Shown here piece after piece: positions 11,284-19,879 of a stretch of DNA of 64,000 bases (position 1 is the first letter of the stretch; the number at the start of each line of letters is the position of its first letter). Origin of the DNA: Mycolicibacterium aurum. Lineage in GTDB: Bacteria > Actinomycetota > Actinomycetes > Mycobacteriales > Mycobacteriaceae. The notes beneath the pieces were generated by a model. That model searched no databases. It worked only from the letters and a program-made list of their open reading frames with translations, and had not been told where the DNA came from. Position numbers and translations under genes: made by a program. Location: the NCBI RefSeq assembly GCF_900637195.1, contig NZ_LR134356.1, positions 1,426,001 to 1,490,000 of the forward strand, read 5' to 3'.

Positions 11284-12012
11284 ATGAAACTTCCAGAATC
11301 CAGTGCCGACTTTACGCGTGACGTTCTTGAAGAAGTGGTGACGCACGTCAGCCGGGTGCTCCCGACAGTTCAGTCCCTGCGGTACGAAATCACCTGGAAG
11401 GCAGACGATAGCCCGGTTACGGCGGCTGACGTGTTCTTGGAAGGTGAGATCGAGTCGCTGTTGCGGGAGCGTCTTCCCGATTTGTCGTTCGTCGGGGAGG
11501 AGAGCTACCGTCCGGGATTTGCGCCCGGCAGCGGCTGGCTCGCGGTGCTGGATCCGATTGACGGTACCGAGAACTTCTGCTCCGGCTTCAAGGAATGGGG
11601 CGTCTCGCTAAGTCTCTGGCACGACCACAAACATTCGGCGAGTCTGCTTCTGTTGCCTGAGCTGGGTATGCGCATCCTGAGCGGCGACCAGATTGAGCGG
11701 GTACGATCGCGGATCGTGGGGTTCTCGTCGTCGATCAACGACGAGCTCGCAGCGCAGCTGTCGAAGGCGGGGGAGGCTCGGATCATGGGCTGCGCTGTCT
11801 ACAACATGGTGAACGTGATTCGGGGCGCCTACGCGCGGTTCGTGAACCCGGTCGGTGCCTATTCTTGGGATCTGTTGGCCGGTGTCGCACTGGCGACTGA
11901 GTATGGATGTGAGGTGACGCTTGATGGACGGCCCTACGCTGGAGAGCTTCTCGAGGCGGGTCGGCGATATCGCGTCGACATACGACACGGACGTCGTGCT
12001 GATCCTGGGTAA
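11284..12012 (+). CDS. Inositol-monophosphatase-family phosphatase
   Basis: Metal-dependent phosphatase of the IMPase/CysQ/FBPase fold. Starting at ATG 11284 (GAGG a few bases upstream) the protein has 242 residues. Key motifs are SPVTAADVFLE, the metal-binding FVGEES, DPIDGTENF (the invariant DPxDGTxNF) and, near the C-terminus, YSWDLLAGVALATEYG (WD motif). The gene overlaps the NeuB fusion by 92 bp, so they are surely co-translated. In known nonulosonate and Kdo routes a phosphatase removes the phosphate left by the condensing enzyme; this context makes that role plausible here, although inositol phosphates, PAP or a sugar phosphate remain possible. Confidence 0.85.
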   Translation: MKLPESSADFTRDVLEEVVTHVSRVLPTVQSLRYEITWKADDSPVTAADVFLEGEIESLLRERLPDLSFVGEESYRPGFAPGSGWLAVLDPIDGTENFCSGFKEWGVSLSLWHDHKHSASLLLLPELGMRILSGDQIERVRSRIVGFSSSINDELAAQLSKAGEARIMGCAVYNMVNVIRGAYARFVNPVGAYSWDLLAGVALATEYGCEVTLDGRPYAGELLEAGRRYRVDIRHGRRADPG

Positions 12013-13477
12013 GGGTCCATCTGTTGATTCGATTGATCGCGAATCCTTGCGCGGAAATTTCGTTGTTGCGCTGAATGACGCCGAGCGCTTCATGCCTGCC
12101 GATGTCGCGATCTTCCATGAGGAGTGGGCTAAGGACGGTATTGCGGAAGCCGGATACCGTTCAAAAATCTACGTGACACCACTCGACTTCGATCCCGCAC
12201 ACGGCGAGGTGTTCCACGCTCCGTACCAGCCGCTGACTAACGACGAGGCCGACCTGATGATGAGCCGCGTGCTGGACGCCCGCGACTTCGTGATCGAGGA
12301 GGTCATGCTGCTCAGTGCTCTGGAGATCGCACGGATCGTCGGGGAGCAGCGAGAGCGGAAGCAGACCGTGTACCTGCTCGGCTTCGACTTCAGCCCAGAA
12401 CTGGGTTTCTCCAAGGGCGCGAGCGCTGGCTTCGAGCCGGGGCTCGACCGAGACCGCGCCGCGAACGTATCAATCCAGCAGCATTTCCTTCGCAACGCGC
12501 TCTATATGCTCAAGGGCTCTGTACTAGAGGTCGTTCACGTCGGTGAGCACGATTTCTCTGCGCTCTCAGTGTCCGGCCTAAACGCACGGTTCGCGCCGGC
12601 GCCTGTTGTGCGTCCCTCGACCGTAGAGCGGGACGAGCAGGAAGTCCTTGTCATCGCCGAGGTGACCACCAATCACTTCGGCGACCGGGAACGGCTGGAG
12701 CGGTTAATTCGGGAAGCGCACGCTGCCGGTGCAGATTACGTCAAGGTCCAGAAGCGCGACGTTGACACCTTCTATTCCCCGGAGCAGTTGGCCGCACCCT
12801 ACGTTTCGCCGTTCGGCTCGACTTTCGGCGACTATCGACGCGCGCTCGAACTCGATGAGGACGACTTCCGATTTATCGGGGGACTGACCGCAGAACTCGG
12901 AATCAGCTGGTATGCGTCGGTACTTGATGAGCCGTCGTTCCGGTTCATGTCTCAGTTTGACATGCCGATGGTGAAGCTGCCCAGCACTATCTCGGAACAT
13001 ACGGATTATCTCAGTCTGGTCGCACGCTCCTACCAGGGTCCGCTGGTGCTCTCCACAGGAATGACCAATCAGGCATTCGAGCGCTGGGTGCTGGAGACGT
13101 TCAGCGACCAGCAGACGCTCTACTTGATGCACGCCAACTCGGCATATCCGACGCCGGGGCACGACTGCAACATCGGCGTGGTACGACACTACAGCCTCCT
13201 CGCCGAGAAGTATCCGCACATCATCCCGGGCTACTCAAGCCACGACTTCGGTTCGTTGGCATCTGTACTCGCGGTAGCGGCTGGTGCGCGCATGGTTGAG
13301 AAGCACGTCAAACTCGGAAACACCGAATGGGCCCATTTCGATGCTGTGGCGGTCGACCTCACCACCTCAGCGTTCAAAGATTATGTACAAGACGTCCGAC
13401 GCGCACAGACCATCGTCGGCTCATCGGTGAAGCGGGTTACAGCGAGCGAGCATCACAAGTACGCAGTATCCCGCTGA
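11921..13477 (+). CDS. DUF115/GT42-like domain fused to NeuB-type condensing domain
   Basis: A 518-residue two-domain protein. Residues about 22-215 contain LILGKGPSVDSIDRESL and FVVALNDAE..ADVAIFHEEWA, resembling the glycine-rich GxGPSL start of GT42 sialyltransferases and of DUF115/Maf flagellin nonulosonate transferases. Residues about 242-505 are a NeuB TIM barrel: VIAEVTTNHFGD, AGADYVKVQKRDVDTFYSPEQ, LSTGMTNQAFERW, ANSAYPTP, PGYSSHDFG and MVEKHVKL, all with clear NeuB counterparts. NeuB enzymes condense phosphoenolpyruvate with an aldose or its phosphate to give a 3-deoxy-2-ketoacid. The usual C-terminal SAF domain is absent. The start is TTG 11921 or ATG 11924, inside the phosphatase gene. 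One protein may both make and transfer the ketoacid, or the N-domain may bind its product; this is inference. Confidence 0.8.
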   Translation: MMDGPTLESFSRRVGDIASTYDTDVVLILGKGPSVDSIDRESLRGNFVVALNDAERFMPADVAIFHEEWAKDGIAEAGYRSKIYVTPLDFDPAHGEVFHAPYQPLTNDEADLMMSRVLDARDFVIEEVMLLSALEIARIVGEQRERKQTVYLLGFDFSPELGFSKGASAGFEPGLDRDRAANVSIQQHFLRNALYMLKGSVLEVVHVGEHDFSALSVSGLNARFAPAPVVRPSTVERDEQEVLVIAEVTTNHFGDRERLERLIREAHAAGADYVKVQKRDVDTFYSPEQLAAPYVSPFGSTFGDYRRALELDEDDFRFIGGLTAELGISWYASVLDEPSFRFMSQFDMPMVKLPSTISEHTDYLSLVARSYQGPLVLSTGMTNQAFERWVLETFSDQQTLYLMHANSAYPTPGHDCNIGVVRHYSLLAEKYPHIIPGYSSHDFGSLASVLAVAAGARMVEKHVKLGNTEWAHFDAVAVDLTTSAFKDYVQDVRRAQTIVGSSVKRVTASEHHKYAVSR

Positions 13478-13546
13478 TAGGCGATTTCTGCGACGGCATG
13501 GTCGCCAATCCCGCTTCAACGTTCCTGTGGAGCGCAGCTGGTCTCT

Positions 13547-13577
13547 CCGGTTTTTGCTCTTGCTAAGAGAAAACCGG
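13547..13577. terminator. Hairpin between convergent genes
   Basis: CCGGTTTT and AAAACCGG arms, with CTCTT and AAGAG inner arms, can pair around a short loop. The site lies between the ends of the NeuB fusion gene (plus) and the kdsB-like gene (minus), a natural position for a bidirectional terminator. There is a small bulge and no long U tract. Confidence 0.45.
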
Positions 13578-13680
13578 GGGATGGGTCCTTACAATGCTGC
13601 GCCTAGGGTCGAATCCGGCCCATTCCGCAACTGTTGATGCACTGACACCCGAGGAGCGCGAGCGAGCGCCGCTTTAAGGC

Positions 13681-14439
13681 TCATAGCTGGTTCCGAAGTT
13701 TTCGCTCCAGCACCGTTCTTGCGAATTCAAGATCGGCAGGTACATCGACCGATATCGAACCCCCACTTTCGAAGGGGACCATCCGAATGGCGACTCCGGC
13801 TTCTAGGAATCGCAGTTCGTTGATGTCCTCAACTTCTTCGGCACTGCGACGCGGCTCGGCGGCAAATAATTCGAGCGCCCCGCGCGTGTAGGCAAGCACG
13901 CCCACATGTTTAAAGTACGTGAACTCGGAGAGCGAGTTCTCGAGTGTGCCCGTTTTGTGGTGCGGGATTACACTGCGCGAAAAGTACATGGCATTGCCAT
14001 TGGTGTCAACGACCACTTTGATATTCGTCGGGTCAATGAGCTCTGCGGTAGATCTTATAGGGGCCATTATGTTGAGAACCTCGACCTCCGTCGAAACTTT
14101 GTTGGGAATGACCGCGTCTATACAGAGGGGGGATATAAGAGGTTCGTCTCCGTTGATGCAGACGTACAGGTCGGCCGAGTCTGAACGTGCGACTTCAAGC
14201 ACCCGCTCGGTACTTGTCCGATGCTCGGGCGAAGTCATTACGGCCTTCATGTCGAGCCGAGTACATACCTCTAGGATGCGGCGGTCGTCAGTGGCAATCA
14301 CCACATCGCTGAGGAAATTCGCTTTCAGGGCCTGCTGATATACCCACCACACCATCGGCCGTCCGGCAATATCGGCTAGAGGCTTCCCAGGGAATCTGGA
14401 GGAGGCCATACGCGCGGGAATGACGCCTAAAACTCTCAC
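13681..14439 (-). CDS. CMP-ketoacid synthetase, KdsB-type cytidylyltransferase
   Basis: Activates a 3-deoxy-2-ketoacid with CTP to give the CMP-sugar. The 252 residues align along their length with KdsB: VIPARMASSRFPGKPLADI at the N-terminus (nucleotide-binding loop), VVIATDD, INGDEPLI, NIKVVVDTNGNAMYFSRSVIP, FKHVGVLAYTRGALE and ISVDVPADLEFAR. KdsB is typical of Gram-negative lipopolysaccharide synthesis; in a mycobacterium it is unexpected. It faces the NeuB fusion gene and probably uses its product. No KdsA, KdsD or KdsC homologue is present in the window, so the substrate could be Kdo, Kdn or another nonulosonate. Start ATG 14439. Confidence 0.88.
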   Translation of the reverse strand: MRVLGVIPARMASSRFPGKPLADIAGRPMVWWVYQQALKANFLSDVVIATDDRRILEVCTRLDMKAVMTSPEHRTSTERVLEVARSDSADLYVCINGDEPLISPLCIDAVIPNKVSTEVEVLNIMAPIRSTAELIDPTNIKVVVDTNGNAMYFSRSVIPHHKTGTLENSLSEFTYFKHVGVLAYTRGALELFAAEPRRSAEEVEDINELRFLEAGVAIRMVPFESGGSISVDVPADLEFARTVLERKLRNQL

Positions 14440-14633
14440 TCAGCCACCTTAGCGGCAGATGCCAATAAGCATAGTGGCTTGTGTCCTACTGGTTTTGGGT
14501 CCTTGAGCGCCTTCCTGCTTTGGGCTGCCTGAACCGCCATTAGCGGGCCGTAGTCGGACTATCAATTCCGCATCTCGACTTTGTGGTGATCCTGAATCGT
14601 GGCGCTGCAAAGTTGTTTGTCGTAGTGCACATT

Positions 14634-15683
14634 TCATTGACCGGCCTTGGTCGCTGAGATTAGTGTCTGTGTGCCACCGAGATAGCCCAAGTCGCGGTTG
14701 TGGTAGACGTGCACTCGGGCCTCCACGAACCCACAATCAGTCAGGCGGTCTAGCACGTCCCAGCCGAAGTTGCGGTAGCAAAGTGCGCCGTTGATGGGGT
14801 CGGTGGGATTACCGTGGACCTCGATTGGCAGAAAATGCTCAATTTGACCGCGTGAGTTCATCGATGCGCGGACGACGGTATCGTATTGGCTCGTTATAAA
14901 TGGCACCGTCATTACCAGCTTCCCGCTCGGTGCTAACACTCGGGCAATTTCTGAGAAGGCGGCCAGATAATCTGGCACATGCTCTAACACGTCGAAACTC
15001 AGCACGTAATCGAAGCTGGCAGTCGGATACGACAGTGCGTGGAGGTCTTGGTGGTTGATGCCCAAATGTTGTGCACCTGACGCCTTGCCTGGAGATAAAA
15101 ACTCGCTGCCTGTCACATGGTTGAAGCGACCGCGCAGCCACCGATAGGTATTCCCGAATTGTTCGGTTAAGTAAATTCGTTTATCAGGTGTCATGCCACA
15201 CTCCTGAATCGCGAAGTGCAAAGCGGCGCGCACGCGATTACGCATGTTGCAGTTCGGGCAGATCAAATGCTCGCGCCACTTCGGTTGCGGCCTTCCGGAA
15301 GAATCCGTATCGATATATTCAGTGGTGGCGACAAAGTCGACGGATTCATTGCAGAGTGCGCAGTGGCCATCGACTTCGAAGGCGAAACGATCAGGTGGCG
15401 CGGCTGCCTCGTCCTCGGCTTTCCAACTGATTATTAGTTCGTCGTTGGCGACCCGCCAGGCTTCGAAATCGGAGAGTGAGCTGAACTCGATTACGTCAAT
15501 TCGGGACCGTTCTGGAAAGCGGGGGAAAGTGCCGGTTACGGGGATATGGGCCAGAGCAATAGATTTGATGCGGAACAAGGGGACAGCTATGCGGATAAGC
15601 GCTGGCGAAGACTTAACGGCTCGCTTCACATGCGCGGTCAGCATCGGCGATGACTTAACAAACCCTCTTGCCCTCGCTGCCAT
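14634..15683 (-). CDS. SAM-dependent methyltransferase with CxxC zinc-knuckle-like insert
   Basis: Class I methyltransferase of 349 residues. The middle has the Methyltransf_11 signature FDYVLSFDVLEHVPDY followed by ALREIARVLxPxGKLVMTVP-like sequence (FSEIARVLAPSGKLVMTVPF). Before it lie two CxxC pairs (CALCN and CPNCN about 40 residues apart), a likely structural zinc site seen in many sugar methyltransferases of polysaccharide loci. It is followed on the same strand by the kdsB-like gene (194 bp gap), so it may O-methylate a sugar of the island polymer or cap the chain. The first ~40 residues are basic and hydrophobic; Met14 is an alternative start. Confidence 0.75.
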   Translation of the reverse strand: MAARARGFVKSSPMLTAHVKRAVKSSPALIRIAVPLFRIKSIALAHIPVTGTFPRFPERSRIDVIEFSSLSDFEAWRVANDELIISWKAEDEAAAPPDRFAFEVDGHCALCNESVDFVATTEYIDTDSSGRPQPKWREHLICPNCNMRNRVRAALHFAIQECGMTPDKRIYLTEQFGNTYRWLRGRFNHVTGSEFLSPGKASGAQHLGINHQDLHALSYPTASFDYVLSFDVLEHVPDYLAAFSEIARVLAPSGKLVMTVPFITSQYDTVVRASMNSRGQIEHFLPIEVHGNPTDPINGALCYRNFGWDVLDRLTDCGFVEARVHVYHNRDLGYLGGTQTLISATKAGQ

Positions 15684-16183
15684 TCGATCTAGGATCCTCT
15701 TGTTGATAGGAACTGCTTCTTCGTCTGCTGGTTATGGCGGATCACTATACTAAGTTTCGTCCTTTTTGGCTGCCTTGCTGCTATGGCTCGGGTTCAGGTA
15801 CGTGCCCAACGATCTCGATCAGCCTGATCGGTATCTCTAAGAGCTTTGGATCGGCCGATCTGACGTCTGCCATCTGCGACGTCACAAGGGATGATCTAAT
15901 GGCGAAGAGTGCTGTGTGTTTCGTACGCTCATGCGTGTCAGGCGGACTCCGCGCGACATGCATTAAGTAGAGTCGGTGATTGTAATCGATTTACTGGCAA
16001 CACGATTGGACCCTTCGTCGGGTTGGTGCCTTCGGAGCGCCCATCGGGTTCCTCGCGGGCACAGGCGGCGATCACCAAGACCGGGAACACGCAAACACAG
16101 GCTCGACGAGGAAGCAACGAGGCGCCGTCGGGGTCGCTCCCTTGCGGCCTCACCCTGCCCCATGCCTTTCCCTTTAGATCAGG
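15684..16183. other. Non-coding stretch beside IS remnant
   Basis: No gene or clear regulatory signal is recognised. It contains the upstream region of the methyltransferase gene and runs up to the left end of a degenerate insertion sequence. Confidence 0.5.
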
Positions 16184-16206
16184 TGTACTGACCTGAGAGG
16201 TTAGGT
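16184..16206. repeat. Left terminal inverted repeat of the IS481-like element
   Basis: It starts TGTACTGACC and ends GTTAGGT; it pairs with 17073-17095, with mismatches mainly in the six central bases. Confidence 0.7.
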
Positions 16207-17010
16207 GTGCGGCTGGCCTGGTTGACCTTTAATTGAGTTGTGGCCGCGGGCCGTGATCGTAGTGATGCACCCAGCCGGAGAACTCGGCGCAGCGTTCGGC
16301 GTCGCTGGTGTTAGAGCCGTGCGTAGGCCCACCCATCGGCGAGTGTGTAGTGAAATCGCTCCACCTTGCCGTTGGTCTGCGGCCCGCACAGTAGGGTTCT
16401 GCGATGTTTGGTGTCCCCGAGCGCGTCGCGAGACGTATGTGACTTTTAGTCGGAGCCTTTGCCGGTCAACATATTTCGAAGAGCAAAACGGCACTGGAGG
16501 AGCCAGAAGTTGGCGCGTTTCCAGAAAGCGGCGGCGGTGTCTCTGCGCTCGTCGGGGATCTTGCTTAGCTTCTTTACATCGACATGCACCAGATTGCCGG
16601 GGGCTGCCGATTCCATCCTGCGGATAACGCAGCCGGTGAGGCGGTTTAGCCGCCGCAGTCTGGGCGAGCTTGTACTAGCCGAGGACCCGGTGCACCGTCG
16701 AGCGCATTCAGACTCAGCAGATAGGCGAGCGCCAGCGGCGCCGCACGCGGACTTTGATGATCCTGCGTTCGGTCTTGGCCGAGGCCTGCTGGAGCCGTGG
16801 TGTGGCCGTGAGCTGCGGTCGACCATGCAGCCGGCCCTTCCTGGCGGTAGCGCCGGGTGCACCACGCGGCGGTGGTCACCGCGATCTGCAACCGCTCGGC
16901 GGCTCGTCGCAGCGATCAACTGTCTTCGAAGATGCACCGGGCCAAGCGCAGACGGCCGGTTTCCCAACGGAGCGGCATTGCGGTTGTTCAGTAATAGAGT
17001 TTGGTTAGCG
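16201..17010 (-). pseudogene. IS481-family transposase remnant
   Basis: Pieces of one transposase appear in different minus-strand frames: VTTAAWCTRRYRQEGPAAW (N-terminal helix-turn-helix), VDRSSRPH, RLNRLTGCVIRRMESAAP with NLVHVDVKKLSKIPD (start of the DDE domain), TAAAFWKRANFW, and near the C-terminus QTNGKVERFHYTLADGWAY. Frameshifts separate them. The join of KKLSKIPD to ERRDTAAAFW shows an internal deletion of about 70 codons that removed the first catalytic Asp region, and the usual LTDNGS has become LTGKGS, losing another Asp. The gene cannot make an active enzyme. Confidence 0.85.
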
Positions 17011-17072
17011 TTCCTAGGCAGCGCGCGCTCCGCTGGGCGGTCTTCATCGTTTCACGATGCCAAGCCTGCCTT

Positions 17073-17095
17073 ACCTAACTACTGTGGTCAGTGCA
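17073..17095. repeat. Right terminal inverted repeat of the IS481-like element
   Basis: On the minus strand it reads TGCACTGACC, six bases, then GTTAGGT, matching the left end at 16184-16206. Confidence 0.7.
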
Positions 17096-17530
17096 GTTAG
17101 GTGGGATGAGCGCGCAGAACCTGAGGAACTTTGGAGGCACTCGTTCACAGTTCGCGGTCGCAGATCTCCGATGGTGCGGTGTGCTTTACGTTGTGGGTTG
17201 GTGTAGGCGGTACATGTCTGTGCGGCGGGTTAACTGTTTAGACGCGAAGCCTCAGAAACTCGGTCGTCAGCGAAGCGAAGCGGCCCAATATCGCAGCCGC
17301 AGTTTCTGCTTTCGGTTTAAATGCGAGCGGGCAGGCACTCGACGGTTTACTGCGACGTTGCAAACGCAGCGGGTGAGCCGCCCCGTTCCGGTTGTTGCCT
17401 CGATACCCCAATGATAGCCTTCAGATCAATTGGAAGTTATTGCGAACCGTAGCTCTCTAGCGGGGTGCCGGGTGTCAGGGCGACCGCCCGGCACGGCAAG
17501 GTTATGCGGTGCGGTCGACTAAGGGGGCTT
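17096..17530. other. Non-coding stretch upstream of the UXS-UGD fusion
   Basis: No gene is recognised. It must contain the promoter of the downstream fusion gene, whose ribosome site AAGGGGG lies at 17521-17527. Short open frames here have no family features. Confidence 0.5.
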
Positions 17531-19849
17531 ATGCGACAGCGGGCGGTACTGACCGGCGGTGCTGGGTTCGTTGGATCGCATCTTGCTGAGCGTCTTCTGG
17601 AGCGTGACATCGACGTGGTGTGCGTCGACAACTTTGTAACGGGAACGCCCGACAACGTTGCGCATTTGCAGGTGCATGACGGTTTCCGTTTGGTGAAGGC
17701 CGACGTCAGCAACTTCATTTCCGTCCCTGGGCCGGTTGATTATGTGCTGCATTTCGCGTCGCCAGCCTCGCCTGTCGATTACGCCGAACTTCCGATTCAG
17801 ACAATGAAAGCTGGCTCGCTCGGAACGCTTCATACCTTGGGCTTAGCAAAGGAAAAAGGCGCTCGCTACCTCCTCGCATCGACATCAGAGACCTACGGCG
17901 ACCCTCTGGTGCACCCTCAACCCGAGACATACTGGGGCAACGTCAACCCCGTCGGGCCGCGTGCTTGCTACGACGAGGCCAAGCGATTCGCCGAGGCGCT
18001 CACGGTGTCGTACCGCAAGGCGCATGGGGTCAACACCGCGATCATGCGGATCTTCAACACCTACGGCCCTCGGATGCGCCCCAACGACGGGCGTGCAATC
18101 CCGAACTTCATTACCCAAGCCCTGGCAGGCGAACCCATCACCGTCCACGGCGACGGCACCCATACGCGGTCGGTGTGCTATGTGGACGATCTCGTCGAGG
18201 GTGCGTTGAACTTGCTGTTCTCCGACCTCGCCGGACCGGTCAACATCGGCAATCCGCATGAACTGACGATCTTGGAATTGGCAGAGTTCATCCGCGAGCT
18301 GGCCGGCAGCGAGTCGCCTGTCGAGTTCATTGCCCGCCCTCAGGACGATCCGTCGCAGCGCCAGCCGGACATCACCCTGGCTCGCGCCGAGCTTGGATGG
18401 GAACCGCAAGTTGCGCCGCGGGACGGGCTCTTGAAGACGATCGCGTGGTTCCGCGACCTCGCCAGCGGAACTCCGCATGTCTCCGCTCCGACGCCGCTTC
18501 AGCCGGCCCACTCGCAGCCCCGGCACAAGGTGGCTGTGATCGGCACCGGTTACGTGGGTGCCGTCACTTCGACGTGCTTGGCGTACCTGGGGCATACGGT
18601 GTGTGGCCTGGACAGCGATTCCTCGCGCGCCGGTCAATTGAATAAAGGTCAGGCACCGTTCCATGAGCCAGGTCTGCCGGAAATGCTCGAAGCGTCGCTG
18701 GCCACCGGGCGTTTGCGTTTCACGGATCAGCCGGCTGAGGCCCTGTCCGACGCCGACTTCGTGTTTCTCTGCGTAGGCACGCCGCCCGGTCCGGACGGAT
18801 CGCCGGACCTGGCACAGCTCGAAAGTGCGATCCAGTCGCTTGCGCCCTACCTGCGTGCGGGCGCAGTGATCGTCAACAAGTCAACCGTGCCGGTTGGTTC
18901 GGGTAACTGGACTCGCACCATCCTCGAGGATGCGCTTGAAGGTAACCGGCAGTTGTCCTTTCACGTAGTGTCCAATCCAGAGTTCCTGCGGGAAGGCTGC
19001 GCCCTCGACGACTTCCTCTACCCGGATCGGATCGTGCTCGGCGGTCCCGCGTCAGATGTCAGCCGCGTCGCCGAGCTCTACCAACCCGTCCTTGATCAAT
19101 CCTTTGAGGGTGGCCGGCGTGACATCAGCCCGTCGTTGATCACGACCGAACTCGCATCGGCCGAAATGATTAAGTACGCCGCGAACGCCTTCTTGGCGAC
19201 CAAGATCAGCTTCGCTAACGAGATCGCTCAGTTGTGCGAGGTGTTCGGCGCCGACGTCCGCGAAGTCATCCCCGCGATCGGCGCTGATCACCGCGTGGGC
19301 AGTGCATTCCTGAATCCCGGTGTGGGATGGGGTGGATCATGCTTTGGCAAAGACGTGGCTGCCCTCATTTCTTCGGGACAGGAGTATGGCTACACGCCTT
19401 CTATGCTCCAGGCGACAGTTGCGATCAACAACGGGCAACGCACGAGTGTTGTGCGCAAGCTGCAGCGCGAGTTGCACATGCTTAAAGGTCGCCGCATCGC
19501 GCTGCTTGGCTTGACCTTCAAACCCGGGACCGATGATCTTCGCGACGCCCCAGCCTTGGACATTGCCAAGCGGCTGATTGCCGCGGGAGCAATCGTCTCC
19601 GCCTACGATCCAGTGGTCAAAACGTTGCCGGACGAATATGCTTCGGTGCGCATGGCCAATGACGCCTATGAAGCGGCGAACAGGGTTGATGCCGTCGTCT
19701 TGACTACAGAGTGGCCTGAATTCAGGCTGCTGGACCCTGCCGGATTGCGTAGGGTGATGCGTGGCGACCTCGTCGTCGACGGACGCAATATCCTGCCAGA
19801 AGCTAGCTTTGCCGGATCGGGTCTCCGGCTTACGGGTTTCGGCTGGTAG
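17531..19849 (+). CDS. Fused UDP-glucuronate decarboxylase / UDP-glucose 6-dehydrogenase
   Basis: A 772-residue protein joins two steps of UDP-xylose synthesis in reverse order. Residues 1-310 are a UXS-type decarboxylase: [49 protein letters not shown], catalytic YDEAK (Tyr147, Lys151), [10 protein letters not shown] and [11 protein letters not shown] proline-rich linker (about 311-331) follows. Residues 333-772 are UDP-glucose dehydrogenase: [32 protein letters not shown] (Lys548), [12 protein letters not shown] with catalytic Cys604, and [14 protein letters not shown]. So it could oxidise UDP-glucose to UDP-glucuronate and decarboxylate it to UDP-xylose. The ATG at 17531 is preceded by AAGGGGG and begins exactly at the Rossmann fold; the frame is open further upstream but not family-like. 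It is followed 30 bp later by the priming sugar transferase. Confidence 0.92.
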   Translation: MRQRAVLTGGAGFVGSHLAERLLERDIDVVCVDNFVTGTPDNVAHLQVHDGFRLVKADVSNFISVPGPVDYVLHFASPASPVDYAELPIQTMKAGSLGTLHTLGLAKEKGARYLLASTSETYGDPLVHPQPETYWGNVNPVGPRACYDEAKRFAEALTVSYRKAHGVNTAIMRIFNTYGPRMRPNDGRAIPNFITQALAGEPITVHGDGTHTRSVCYVDDLVEGALNLLFSDLAGPVNIGNPHELTILELAEFIRELAGSESPVEFIARPQDDPSQRQPDITLARAELGWEPQVAPRDGLLKTIAWFRDLASGTPHVSAPTPLQPAHSQPRHKVAVIGTGYVGAVTSTCLAYLGHTVCGLDSDSSRAGQLNKGQAPFHEPGLPEMLEASLATGRLRFTDQPAEALSDADFVFLCVGTPPGPDGSPDLAQLESAIQSLAPYLRAGAVIVNKSTVPVGSGNWTRTILEDALEGNRQLSFHVVSNPEFLREGCALDDFLYPDRIVLGGPASDVSRVAELYQPVLDQSFEGGRRDISPSLITTELASAEMIKYAANAFLATKISFANEIAQLCEVFGADVREVIPAIGADHRVGSAFLNPGVGWGGSCFGKDVAALISSGQEYGYTPSMLQATVAINNGQRTSVVRKLQRELHMLKGRRIALLGLTFKPGTDDLRDAPALDIAKRLIAAGAIVSAYDPVVKTLPDEYASVRMANDAYEAANRVDAVVLTTEWPEFRLLDPAGLRRVMRGDLVVDGRNILPEASFAGSGLRLTGFGW

Positions 19850-19879
19850 GGGACGCAGAAGTACTTTTAGGGGGAGATC

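Larger units (their letters stand above)
16184..17095 (-). mobile_element. Degenerate IS481-family insertion sequence
   Basis: The ends are imperfect inverted repeats: left 16184-16206 and right 17073-17095 both read TGyACTGACC, six variable bases, GTTAGGT when read inwards. They enclose 912 bp holding a broken transposase on the minus strand. IS481 elements usually have terminal TG and a length near 1 kb, so the element is slightly short because of an internal deletion. No convincing target-site duplication is seen at the flanks. Confidence 0.8.
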
